Positions 55,184 through 63,892 of a stretch of DNA of 64,000 bases are shown here, piece after piece. Position 1 is the first letter of the stretch. The number at the start of each line of letters is the position of its first letter. The stretch lies in the NCBI RefSeq assembly GCF_004363805.1, contig NZ_SNZP01000008.1, positions 1 through 64,000 of the forward strand, written 5' to 3'. The notes under the pieces are model-generated. The model searched no databases and was not told the DNA's origin. It saw only the letters and a program-made list of their open reading frames with translations. This DNA is from Paludibacterium purpuratum. Its GTDB lineage: Bacteria > Pseudomonadota > Gammaproteobacteria > Burkholderiales > Chromobacteriaceae. The position numbers and the translations under genes are program-made.

Positions 55184-57109
55184 TCACTCCCGCGCCAAAG
55201 CCTCGACCGGATCTAACCGGGCCGCTTTGCGAGCCGGCAATAGTCCGAAACACACTCCCACCGCCATCGAACAGAACAACGCCAGGGCGAAGGCCCACCA
55301 GGAATAGCGCGGCGCGAAGAACTCGACCACCAGCGAGAGCAACGTGCCGGCGACCAACGCCACCACAATGCCAAGCATGCCGCCGCCCAAGCACACCAGT
55401 ACCGACTCGATCAGAAACTGTCGCCGAACATCGCGCTGACGCGCCCCGATCGCCATGCGGATGCCGATCTCGCGTGTACGTTCGGTCACCGACACCAGCA
55501 TGATGTTCATCACGCCGATACCGCCGACCAACAAAGAAATCGCCGCGACCAACGACAACAACAGCGACAGCATGGTGGTGATCCGGTTCGTCGAACGGTA
55601 GACGGCATCCATACTGTGGGTGAAGAAATCCTTGCTGCCGTGCAAAATCGTCAACAACCGCGTCATTTGGCGCTCCGCCAGTGCCATCGACACGCCGTCG
55701 CGAATGCGTACACTCAACATGGAAAAGTGGGCGTGACCGGACAGCCGGCTGGCTGCCGTGGTATACGGCACCCAGGCGGTCAGCTCCTTGGGGGGACGGC
55801 TGTGTTCTGGCGCAGTCACCCCGATCACGGTGGCCGGCATCGAACCGATCAACACCACCTGCCCCAACACATCTTGGCGCGTGCCGAACAGCCTGCGCCG
55901 CAGGTTCGGATCCAACACCGCCACCTGTGCTTGCCGATGCACTTCGTCTGCCAGAAAACCGCGACCCTCGGCCAGTGACAGCCCCTGCGCGCGGAACACC
56001 CCCGCGCCGCCGCCGTACACGTCGGCGTTCACATCCGCCTGGCGCCAACGTAGCCGCATCGTCACCGCGTTCAGCGGCGTCACGCTGTCGACATAGGGTT
56101 CGGCCGCCAGGATAGACAGATCGGAGGCGCGTAACGTTTCGATAGAACCGGCCTTATCGTCGCCCCAATCGCGGCCGCGATAGACGAAAACCGTATTGGT
56201 GCCGATGCCGCGGATGTCGTCGAGCACGGCGTCACGAGCGCCCTGACCGAGTGCGACGACGGTCACCACTGCGGCAATGCCGATGACGATGCCCAGCATA
56301 GTCAGCAGCGAGCGCAGTCGATTGGCCCACAAGGCGAACAGCGCCATCTTCAGCGCCTCGGTCAAACCGCCGGCGGCTGCATGGGCGGGTCGCGCGGCGT
56401 GGCATGCCGGCGTCGGCACAACCGAACCACCGCTGTCGCTCGACACGCGGCCGTCGACCAATTCGACGATGCGTTGCGCCGCGGCCGCCACCTGACGATC
56501 GTGAGTCACGATGATCACGGTATGGCCGGCCTGGTGCAGCTCGCGCAAAATGGTCAGCACCTCCTGCCCGCTATGACGGTCGAGCGCGCCGGTCGGCTCG
56601 TCGGCCAGGATCACCGCGCCGCCGTTCATCAGCGCCCGGGCGATGCTGACTCGCTGTTGCTGCCCGCCGGAGAGTTGATTGCTCCGCTTGCCGGCGTGCC
56701 CGGCGAGCCCGAGCCGCAGCAGTAAGGCCGCTGCGCGCGCACGCCGCTCGATCGCTCGGTACCCGGCGTACACGGCGGGCAATGCGACATTGTCGAGAGC
56801 ATCGAGATGCGGCAACAAGTGATAGCGTTGAAAGACAAAGCCGAAGTGCTCGCGGCGCAGACGGGCCAACTCATCGGCGTCCAGCGTCGAAACGTCGATG
56901 CCATCCACGCGGTAGCAGCCTTCGCTCGGCCGATCCAGGCAGCCAAGCAGGTTCATCAACGTCGACTTGCCGGAACCGGAAGCACCGACGATGGCCACCA
57001 TTTCGCCGGCCTGGATGTCCAAGCTGACGTCGTCGAGCACCGTCACGCCCCCCTCGCCCGACGCGAAGCGGCGCGATACCCGCTCGAGCACCAGCAATGG
57101 CTCAGCCAT
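55184..57109 (-). CDS. macB: MacB-type ABC exporter
   Basis: Inner-membrane ABC exporter of 641 residues. The N-terminal ATPase (1-230) shows Walker A GASGSGKST, signature LSGGQQQR and Walker B ILADEPTGALD. A first membrane span near 275 is followed by a large periplasmic domain and three C-terminal spans (TERTREIGIRMAIGARQRDVRRQFLIESV motif). Mechanotransmission type: macrolides, lipopeptides or enterotoxin-like peptides as substrates. Start 57109 overlaps the macA stop by eight bases. Confidence 0.93.
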   Translation of the reverse strand: MAEPLLVLERVSRRFASGEGGVTVLDDVSLDIQAGEMVAIVGASGSGKSTLMNLLGCLDRPSEGCYRVDGIDVSTLDADELARLRREHFGFVFQRYHLLPHLDALDNVALPAVYAGYRAIERRARAAALLLRLGLAGHAGKRSNQLSGGQQQRVSIARALMNGGAVILADEPTGALDRHSGQEVLTILRELHQAGHTVIIVTHDRQVAAAAQRIVELVDGRVSSDSGGSVVPTPACHAARPAHAAAGGLTEALKMALFALWANRLRSLLTMLGIVIGIAAVVTVVALGQGARDAVLDDIRGIGTNTVFVYRGRDWGDDKAGSIETLRASDLSILAAEPYVDSVTPLNAVTMRLRWRQADVNADVYGGGAGVFRAQGLSLAEGRGFLADEVHRQAQVAVLDPNLRRRLFGTRQDVLGQVVLIGSMPATVIGVTAPEHSRPPKELTAWVPYTTAASRLSGHAHFSMLSVRIRDGVSMALAERQMTRLLTILHGSKDFFTHSMDAVYRSTNRITTMLSLLLSLVAAISLLVGGIGVMNIMLVSVTERTREIGIRMAIGARQRDVRRQFLIESVLVCLGGGMLGIVVALVAGTLLSLVVEFFAPRYSWWAFALALFCSMAVGVCFGLLPARKAARLDPVEALARE

Positions 57110-58235
57110 GCCCGTTATCCTCCTGATCCGGCGCCGCCAGCACCACCTTGTCGCCCTCGGCCAAGCCCGCCAGCACCTGGGCATGTGTGCGACCACGGAG
57201 TCCGATACGCACCTGCCGCTCGACCGTCGTACCATCCGGCAGTAGCAACCGTACCGACGTTCCACGCTCGTCGCCGACATCCAATGCCACCAACGGTACG
57301 GCCAGTACCTGGCGCGCCTCGGCCAGCACAACGGTCACCTGGGCAGTCATATCGCCACGTAATCGATGCTCTGGATTGGCCACACTGAACTGCACGCTGA
57401 AAAACATGGCGTTGTTGAGTTTTTCCGGCGTCGGCAGAATCTCTTCCACCTTGCCGTCATAGCGCGTCTCGGGCGACCCCAAAAGCGAGAACCAGGCCTT
57501 CTGCCCCACCCTGACTCGCATGATGTCGGCTTCGGAGACATGGGCACGCACCTTGATGCGCGACAAATCGCCCAATTTGAGGATGGTAGGCGCCTGCTGC
57601 ACCGCGTTGACGGTTTGACCCTCGCCGTTATCGATCGACAGCACCTGACCGTCCATCGGCGCCACGATACGGGTATAGGCAAGCTTAGTGCGCTCCTGAT
57701 CGACCACATGGCGCGCGCGCCGGATACGGGCGCGCAGCCCGGCCAGATCCGCGTCGAGCCGCGAACGCTCGGTATCCGCCTGCTCGCGCTCGCGCTGCGA
57801 AGAGACGCCGCCATCTTGTAGCGCACGCTGCCGCAGAGCCTCGCGTACAGCCTGGCGCCAGCGCACCGCCATACCGCGCGCCTCGGCGTCGAGTGCCGCC
57901 AGGTCCGCTTGGGCGATCAGCAAGTTGTCCATGGCCAGTTTCGGATCGATTTCGGCCAGCAATTGCCCCCGCCGCACCATCTGCCCGGGTGTCACATGCA
58001 TATGCTTGATCTGCCCGCTGACCTGTGCGCCCACCGCCACCGTCAGCACCGGCTGCAACACTCCGCTGGCCAACACGAAGCTGGCGAGATCCTGCCGTAC
58101 GATCGTTGCCGTCAACAGAGGCGGCGCCATGCGCTCCGAGCGACGCTCCAGCCCGTACCACAGGGCCACCGCGACCGCTGCGACGAGAAGAAAAAAGACG
58201 ATCAAGCGGCGTTTTCCGACCCACAAATTGCGCAT
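57102..58235 (-). CDS. macA: MacA-type membrane fusion protein
   Basis: Periplasmic adaptor of 377 residues, anchored by one N-terminal membrane span (LIVFFLLVAAVAVALWYGL). Lipoyl/hairpin and barrel domains match MacA by eye: TVAVGAQVSGQIKHMHVTPGQMV, LAYTRIVAPMDGQVLSIDNGEGQTV, QKAWFSLLGSPETRYDG. Two in-frame ATGs at 58262 and 58235 lack a good ribosome site; 58235 is chosen because it starts directly before the basic signal-anchor. First of macA-macB-outer-membrane factor. Confidence 0.92.
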   Translation of the reverse strand: MRNLWVGKRRLIVFFLLVAAVAVALWYGLERRSERMAPPLLTATIVRQDLASFVLASGVLQPVLTVAVGAQVSGQIKHMHVTPGQMVRRGQLLAEIDPKLAMDNLLIAQADLAALDAEARGMAVRWRQAVREALRQRALQDGGVSSQREREQADTERSRLDADLAGLRARIRRARHVVDQERTKLAYTRIVAPMDGQVLSIDNGEGQTVNAVQQAPTILKLGDLSRIKVRAHVSEADIMRVRVGQKAWFSLLGSPETRYDGKVEEILPTPEKLNNAMFFSVQFSVANPEHRLRGDMTAQVTVVLAEARQVLAVPLVALDVGDERGTSVRLLLPDGTTVERQVRIGLRGRTHAQVLAGLAEGDKVVLAAPDQEDNGHG

Positions 58236-58427
58236 GGTAAAATTTACAATTTTAATGAACATGGCATGAGCCAAAGAAATCGCAACGGGACTCAGACCTG
58301 ACAGAAGGATGGATAGTTCTATTACGATAAATCGCAGTAACCGACACGCTTTCGCACATTGATGCCGTGCAGAGCGATCGTGCAGCGCACGATGCGTTCT
58401 TATTGCTTTTCACCCTGCTTTCGACCA

Positions 58428-58444
58428 CTATTTATTAAAAATAG
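58428..58444. promoter_or_regulatory. AT-rich dyad upstream of the deacetylase gene
   Basis: CTATTT-ATTAA-AAATAG, a perfect 6-bp dyad, in the 245 bases between macA and the deacetylase-like gene. It could be an operator or part of a promoter. Nothing else was recognised in this gap. Confidence 0.3.
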
Positions 58445-58480
58445 ATATGCTTGCATCACAAAAGCGACTGAGGGGATATT

Positions 58481-59440
58481 GTGTTCACCTGGTTGAAAAC
58501 GCATTGGCACCGTACAGGCCTGACCGCCTACGTGACCCATCCGGATTGTCTGCAGCACAACATGGGGGTTGGCCACCCCGAATGCCCGGAACGACTGATC
58601 GCCATACGGGATCAGTTGATGGCTTCACAGATTTTCGATTCGCTCCAGGAGGTGGAAGCACCGGAAGTCACCGAGCAGCAATTGGCTCGCATTCACCCTC
58701 CTCGTTATGTCGAATACATCGAATCCAGCGTGCCATCGGTCGGCACCTTCCGTGTCGACCCGGATACCGCCATGTCGCCGGGCACGCTCAAAGCGGCGCG
58801 CCGAGCCGCCGGCGCTGTCATCAAGGCGGTCGAGCTGGTCTGCGAGGACAAAGTACCCAACGCCTTTTGCGCCGTCCGGCCACCCGGCCATCACGCCGAA
58901 AGCGCCAAATCGATGGGCTTCTGCTTTTTCAACAATGTCGCCATCGGTGTGGCGCATGCTCTGTCGAACTACAAGCTTGCGCGCGTTGCCGTGGTCGACT
59001 TCGATGTCCATCACGGCAACGGCACCGAGGAAATCTTTCATGACGACCCGCGCGTGATGATGGTGTCGATCTTCCAGCACCCGTTCTACCCTTATTGCGG
59101 CGATCATCCGCTCGGGCAGAACATGCACAATGTGCCACTGCGCGCCGGCAGCGGCGGCGCCGAGTTCCGCGAAGCGGTGGAACAGCACTGGTTGCCGCAG
59201 TTGCACGCGTTCCAACCGGAAATGATCTTTGTCTCGGCAGGTTTCGATGCGCATCGGGAAGATGATATGGGCTCGCTCGGACTGGTGGAGGCAGATTACG
59301 AATGGGTAACGCGCCACTTGGTGCAAATCGCCGATCTGTACTGCCAGGGACGCATTGTCTCGGTGCTAGAGGGGGGGTATGACCTGTCCGCGCTCGGCCG
59401 CAGCGTCACCGCGCATATCCGCGTACTGTCAGACGGCTAA
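58481..59440 (+). CDS. Histone-deacetylase-like amidohydrolase
   Basis: Zn-dependent deacetylase-fold protein of 319 residues (class II HDAC/acetylpolyamine amidohydrolase-like). RPPGHHA (His pair near 139), DFDVHHGNGT (Zn ligands near 177), GFDAH (Zn-ligand Asp near 265) and LEGGYDL (transition-state Tyr near 306) are present. The start is GTG at 58481 with a GAGGGG site. Substrate unknown: acetylated lysines or an acetylated small amine. It ends four bases inside the convergent MocR gene. Confidence 0.9.
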   Translation: MFTWLKTHWHRTGLTAYVTHPDCLQHNMGVGHPECPERLIAIRDQLMASQIFDSLQEVEAPEVTEQQLARIHPPRYVEYIESSVPSVGTFRVDPDTAMSPGTLKAARRAAGAVIKAVELVCEDKVPNAFCAVRPPGHHAESAKSMGFCFFNNVAIGVAHALSNYKLARVAVVDFDVHHGNGTEEIFHDDPRVMMVSIFQHPFYPYCGDHPLGQNMHNVPLRAGSGGAEFREAVEQHWLPQLHAFQPEMIFVSAGFDAHREDDMGSLGLVEADYEWVTRHLVQIADLYCQGRIVSVLEGGYDLSALGRSVTAHIRVLSDG

Positions 59441-60786
59441 TCGACCGAACTGAGCGCCTGTTGCAGCAGCGCTGCGGCTCGCTCCAACTGCCGCCGGCTC
59501 ACGGCGGCACCGAGTGCCAACCGTATCGCCGACACCGTCGGACGGCCCACCGCCAGATCGTCCCCATTTACCGCCTGCAGTCCGGCGCGGTGCAAACGCG
59601 CCACCATTGCGGCAGGCGACGTTCCTTCGCCCAGTCGAAGCCAGCGATGCGGGCAAGCAGAATGTTGCCCGCCATCCACGCCCAGCGCCCTATCCAGCAA
59701 ACGGTTGCGCGCCAGCATTTCCTTCCGCTGCCAGGCAAGTCGGCGTTGCGCCTCGCCACTGCGAATCATGCGGCACCCTAGTGCCAGCATCAGTGGGCTC
59801 ATGTGCCAACCGGTGTGGTGGATCGCATCGTCAGGCGGCGGCGCCAATGCTGGCGGCACCGCCAGCAAGCCAAAGCGCAGTCCCGGCGCCACGGTTTTCG
59901 ACAAGGAGGTCACATACAGTGTCCGGGCGGGTAACAACGCCGCCAGAGGCGGCAACCGTTCTGCCGCCAGCAAACCGTAGACATCCTCTTCGATCAGCAG
60001 CAGATCGTGGCGCGCGGCCACCTCGGCCAGTGCCTGGCGGCGCGCTAGCCCCATGCACGCCCCCGTCGGATTCTGCAGATTCGGCGACACGACCGCCACG
60101 CGCACACCGCGTTGGGCCACGGCAGTCAGGCTGGCCGGCAGGACGCCCTCGCCATCCATCTGCAGACTGTGCAATTGTAGGCCGCGCAATGTCGCCAGCG
60201 CCTTGACGCCAGGGTAGGTATAGCATTCCACGGCCACATCGCGCCCGGCATGAGATAAGGCCAGTGCTTGATCCAGCGCGTGCTGCGCACCGGCGCACAA
60301 CAACACGGAAAAGCGATCGGGAGCCAGACCGCAAAGCGTCAACCAATCGGCGCCATCGGCCAGAGCGGCCTGCCACTGAGCCGAGGAACGATAGCGCATC
60401 CAGGTCTCGACGCCCTGCTCTTGCAACATGGAGCCAAGCAAAACATCGAGCGCGCGATCGCGGGGATTCTGCGCCGGCACATTAGTCGACAGATCGATCA
60501 AATCCTCCTGCGGCTCGGGGGCGAACAGCCGAGCTGCATGCACTCGATCAAGTACCACCGTGCCGCAGCGGCGCTGACCGGCGATCAACCCATGCCTTTC
60601 GACCAGGCCATAGGCGCGCGTCACGGTACTCAGATGGACGCCCAACAGATCCGCTAGCAATCGCTGCGGCGGTAGGACGTCTCCCGGGCGCAATATCCCG
60701 GCGCGAACATCATGGATCATCGCCTCGGCGATTTGCTGGAACCAGGGCCCCTGCCCTGGCCGCAGCGTTGGCATCCAATTTGTCAT
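59437..60786 (-). CDS. MocR/GntR-type PLP-domain transcription regulator
   Basis: A 449-residue fusion of an N-terminal GntR winged helix (about 10-75; FQQIAEAMIHDVRAGILRPGDVLPPQRLLADLLGVHLSTVTRAYGLVERHGLI) and an aminotransferase-fold domain (about 95-445). The PLP lysine is in YVTSLSKTVAPGLRFG (about 295). The family usually controls a neighbouring gene in response to an amino acid or PLP. It is divergent from a racemase-family gene with only 60 bases between, so that gene is the likely target. Confidence 0.92.
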   Translation of the reverse strand: MTNWMPTLRPGQGPWFQQIAEAMIHDVRAGILRPGDVLPPQRLLADLLGVHLSTVTRAYGLVERHGLIAGQRRCGTVVLDRVHAARLFAPEPQEDLIDLSTNVPAQNPRDRALDVLLGSMLQEQGVETWMRYRSSAQWQAALADGADWLTLCGLAPDRFSVLLCAGAQHALDQALALSHAGRDVAVECYTYPGVKALATLRGLQLHSLQMDGEGVLPASLTAVAQRGVRVAVVSPNLQNPTGACMGLARRQALAEVAARHDLLLIEEDVYGLLAAERLPPLAALLPARTLYVTSLSKTVAPGLRFGLLAVPPALAPPPDDAIHHTGWHMSPLMLALGCRMIRSGEAQRRLAWQRKEMLARNRLLDRALGVDGGQHSACPHRWLRLGEGTSPAAMVARLHRAGLQAVNGDDLAVGRPTVSAIRLALGAAVSRRQLERAAALLQQALSSVD

Positions 60787-60846
60787 GCAGACAATCCATA
60801 CAAAAAAGAAGACATACTACGGGATCGGAACGAATGAAAGATAGAC

Positions 60847-61548
60847 ATGAAAACCATCGGACTGATTGGCGGTATGAGTTGGGAATCGTCGGCGCACTAT
60901 TATCGGCTGATCAACCAGGCGGTCAGACAACGGCTAGGAGGTCAGCATAATGCGCGTAGCTTGCTGCTGAGCGTCGATTTTGCCGAGGTTGAAGCCTGGC
61001 AGGTACAAGGCGACTGGCACCGTCTTGCCGAATGTATGGCTCGGGCGGCGCAGCAACTGGAAGCCGCCGGTGCCGGCTGCATAGTGCTGTGCACGAACAC
61101 CATGCACAAGGTCGCCGATACGCTGGGCGCCGCCAGCTCACTCCCCTTGCTGCATATCGCCGATGCCACGGGCGACGCCCTCCGCGCTGCCGGCCACCAG
61201 CGCATCGGCCTGTTGGGCACGCGCTACACCATGGAGCAGGATTTCTATCGCGGCAGACTGGAACAGCGGCATGGTCTACAAGTCCTGACGCCGGATGCCG
61301 CCGCACGCGTGCAATTGCACGACATCATCTATCGGGAGTTGTGCCAGGGCATCATCCGGGCGGCGTCGCGCAAAACCTTGCAGATAATGATCGACGAACT
61401 GCAACGAGAGGGGGCACAAGCGGTGGTGCTGGGCTGTACGGAAATCGGCCTGCTGATTGGGCAGGCCGACGTGGCATTACCGGTGTTCGATACCACGGCG
61501 CTGCACGCCGAGGCGGCAGTACGCTGGTACCTGGACGGCGCTTACTGA
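60847..61548 (+). CDS. Aspartate/glutamate racemase family protein
   Basis: A 233-residue cofactor-independent racemase-family protein. The two catalytic cysteines are Cys82 (VLCTNTMH) and Cys197 (VLGCTEIG), so both half-reactions can proceed. The N-terminus MKTIGLIGGMSWESSAHYY resembles YgeA-type amino-acid racemases, which have broad specificity. It is divergent from the MocR regulator and convergent with plsY (7-base overlap). The substrate is not decidable by eye. Confidence 0.9.
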   Translation: MKTIGLIGGMSWESSAHYYRLINQAVRQRLGGQHNARSLLLSVDFAEVEAWQVQGDWHRLAECMARAAQQLEAAGAGCIVLCTNTMHKVADTLGAASSLPLLHIADATGDALRAAGHQRIGLLGTRYTMEQDFYRGRLEQRHGLQVLTPDAAARVQLHDIIYRELCQGIIRAASRKTLQIMIDELQREGAQAVVLGCTEIGLLIGQADVALPVFDTTALHAEAAVRWYLDGAY

Positions 61549-62201
61549 GTCGGGTCGGCCGGCGCCCGTGCTTTTTCGCCGATCTTCTTTTCCTGGCGGG
61601 TCAGCAATTTAATCAGGTTGTCGCGATGGCGGTAGAACACCAACAGACCGATCACCAGGGTAATACCCAACTGTGGTGTGCCGCGCGGCAGCAGGAAAGC
61701 GCCGAACAGCGGCGATAGACCGAGCGACAGCATGGCGGCCAGCGACGAATAGCGCCAAATAAAGGCCACCAGCAGCCACGTCAGCACGACGGCGAATCCC
61801 AGTAGCAGATTCAGTCCGAACATCACGCCCATCGCGGTGGCCACGCCCTTGCCGCCTTTGAAGTTGAAGAATATCGGCCACATATGGCCGGCGACCACCG
61901 CCAATGCCACCCAGGCAACCCCGGCGGCGTCGACGCCGAACTGCGGGCCGAACATCTTGGCGATCAATACCGCGGCCAAGCCCTTGAGGGCGTCGCCCAG
62001 CAGGGTCAGCACGGCGGCCGCCTTGTTGCCGCTACGCAGCACATTGGTCGCTCCCGGGTTCTTCGAACCGTAACTGCGCGGATCTTCGATCCCCATCAGC
62101 TTGCTGACAATGACGGCGAAGGACAGCGAGCCCAGCACATAGGCGGCACAGGTAAAGAAAAAATCGGGGGGGGTCATCAGGGCATGGGCTGTCGTAGACA
62201 T
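61542..62201 (-). CDS. plsY: Acyl-phosphate:glycerol-3-phosphate acyltransferase
   Basis: Inner-membrane enzyme of 219 residues (about five spans) that acylates glycerol-3-phosphate, first step of phospholipid synthesis. Its three active-site motifs are visible: GSLSFAVIVSK, YGSKNPGATNVLRSGNKAAA and FKGGKGVATAMG. The start at 62201 has GGAT upstream; the alternative start is at 62177. An eight-C run (minus strand, 62166-62173) lies in the codons MTPPDF. Confidence 0.93.
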   Translation of the reverse strand: MSTTAHALMTPPDFFFTCAAYVLGSLSFAVIVSKLMGIEDPRSYGSKNPGATNVLRSGNKAAAVLTLLGDALKGLAAVLIAKMFGPQFGVDAAGVAWVALAVVAGHMWPIFFNFKGGKGVATAMGVMFGLNLLLGFAVVLTWLLVAFIWRYSSLAAMLSLGLSPLFGAFLLPRGTPQLGITLVIGLLVFYRHRDNLIKLLTRQEKKIGEKARAPADPTQ

Positions 62202-62272
62202 CTTATATCCACTAGAATGCAAAGTCTCAGATTCTACGGTATCAGGCGGCATTCCCCAACAGCCGCAATCGG

Positions 62273-62632
62273 ATGGACATCATTTTTTTGCGCGAAATGC
62301 GCGCCGAAACCATTATCGGCATCTACGAGTGGGAAAAAACCACGCCGCAAACCATTGAAATCGACATGGAAATCGGCATTCCCAGCGAGGCACCCTGCCA
62401 CAGCGACGATATTCGCGACACCATCCATTACGGTGCGGTGGTCGAACGATTGCGCACCGCGCTGGCCGAACGCCACTTTCTGCTGATCGAAGCACTGGCC
62501 GAGTACATCGCCAAAGTCATCCGCGACGACTTCGGCTCCCCTTGGGTCATGGTCTCGGTCAGCAAGCTCGGCATACTTCCGGGCGTCAAGCGTGTCGGTG
62601 TTTCGATCGAGCGTGGCCACCGGCCACGCTGA
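62273..62632 (+). CDS. folB: Dihydroneopterin aldolase
   Basis: Folate biosynthesis enzyme (119 residues) that splits 7,8-dihydroneopterin. MDIIFLREMRAETIIGIYEWEK is the family start with the conserved Glu, and SVSKLGILPGVKRVGVSIER holds the catalytic Lys. It is divergent from plsY and convergent with dadA. Confidence 0.95.
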   Translation: MDIIFLREMRAETIIGIYEWEKTTPQTIEIDMEIGIPSEAPCHSDDIRDTIHYGAVVERLRTALAERHFLLIEALAEYIAKVIRDDFGSPWVMVSVSKLGILPGVKRVGVSIERGHRPR

Positions 62633-62635
62633 GCG

Positions 62636-63892
62636 TCAACGACAGAAATCGAACTCGAACGGCAGCGTTCGGCCGGAGATCAACTCGGCCAACGCGCGCC
62701 CCGAGCCCGGCCCTTCGGTGAAACCCAGCGTACCATGCCCGGTATTCAAGTACAGGTTGGCTAAACGCGTGCGGCCGATCAGTGGCACGTTGCCTGGCGT
62801 ACTGGGACGCAAACCGGTCCAGAAACTCGCCTGCGCCCAGTCGGCGCACGCTTCGTCCAGCAAGAGCCTGGTACGACTGAGCAACGCCTGACAGCGCGCT
62901 GCGTTCAAATGAGAAGAATAGCCGGCGAGCTCGGCAGTACCGGCGATCCGAATCGTCTCTCCCAGGCGGGTCACCACGATCTTGCAATCTTCGTCGGTAA
63001 TGCTGACCTGCGGTGCCAGCCGAGCTTCACGCACCGGCACCGTGGCCGAATAACCTTTGGTCGGATAGACCGGTAACGTCAGACCGACCGTGCGCGCCAA
63101 CAGCGGCGAAAAACTGCCCAATGCCAACACAAAGGCATCCGCCGCCACCGTTCGGTATTGACCATCGGCATCGGTCACCGAAACGCCATAGACTTTTCCG
63201 CCTGCGCTTTCCAGCGCATTCACCCGAGTATTGAAGCGAAAACGGACACCGCGCTGCGCCGCATGCTGCGCCAATTGCACGGTGAACTGGTGCACATCGC
63301 CCGACTCGTCGTCCGGACAGAAGGTCGCGCCGGCCAGTCGCGGCGCGACCGGCGCCAGCGCAGGCTCCAGTTCGAGCAGCTCGCTGCGCGAAATCACCCG
63401 CTTAGCCACACCGTAATCCTGCATCACCCGGCAGGTAGCCGCCGCCTCGTCGAGCTCCCTTTGCGTACCAACCAACGTCACGATCCCGCGCGACAGTTGG
63501 TCATAGCTCAGACCGAGCGACTGGCGCAATTCGGCAAAAGTATCGCGGCTGTATTTGCCCAGGGCCAACATCTGACGCATATTGCGGTCGAAGCGTCCGG
63601 GCAGGCATTCGCGCAGGAATCCCATGATCCAGCGCCACTGCGCGGGATCCAGCCCCGGTCTGAATAGCAAAGGCGAATCGTCCCGCCCCAACCAGCGCAG
63701 GATCTGCCATGGCGCGCCTGGATGCGCCCATGGCGTCGACTGACTGACCGATATCTGCCCGCCATTGGCAAAACTGGTTTCGCGCGCAGGTCCGCTGGCA
63801 CGCTCGATCACTTCGACCTCATGACCGTCGCAAGCTAGAAACCAGGCTGTGCTGACCCCGACGACACCCGCGCCCAATACGACGACCTTCAT
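62636..63892 (-). CDS. dadA: D-amino acid dehydrogenase
   Basis: FAD-dependent dehydrogenase of 418 residues that oxidises D-amino acids such as D-alanine to 2-oxo acids, on the membrane. The FAD-binding motif MKVVVLGAGVVGVSTAWFLA is at the start and ANGGQIS follows near residue 43. The C-terminal FAD motif is in NLYLNTGHGTLGFTEGPGSGRALAELISG. Its ATG overlaps the stop of the upstream gene (ATGA). D-amino acid racemase-family gene is 1.1 kb away. Confidence 0.94.
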   Translation of the reverse strand: MKVVVLGAGVVGVSTAWFLACDGHEVEVIERASGPARETSFANGGQISVSQSTPWAHPGAPWQILRWLGRDDSPLLFRPGLDPAQWRWIMGFLRECLPGRFDRNMRQMLALGKYSRDTFAELRQSLGLSYDQLSRGIVTLVGTQRELDEAAATCRVMQDYGVAKRVISRSELLELEPALAPVAPRLAGATFCPDDESGDVHQFTVQLAQHAAQRGVRFRFNTRVNALESAGGKVYGVSVTDADGQYRTVAADAFVLALGSFSPLLARTVGLTLPVYPTKGYSATVPVREARLAPQVSITDEDCKIVVTRLGETIRIAGTAELAGYSSHLNAARCQALLSRTRLLLDEACADWAQASFWTGLRPSTPGNVPLIGRTRLANLYLNTGHGTLGFTEGPGSGRALAELISGRTLPFEFDFCR

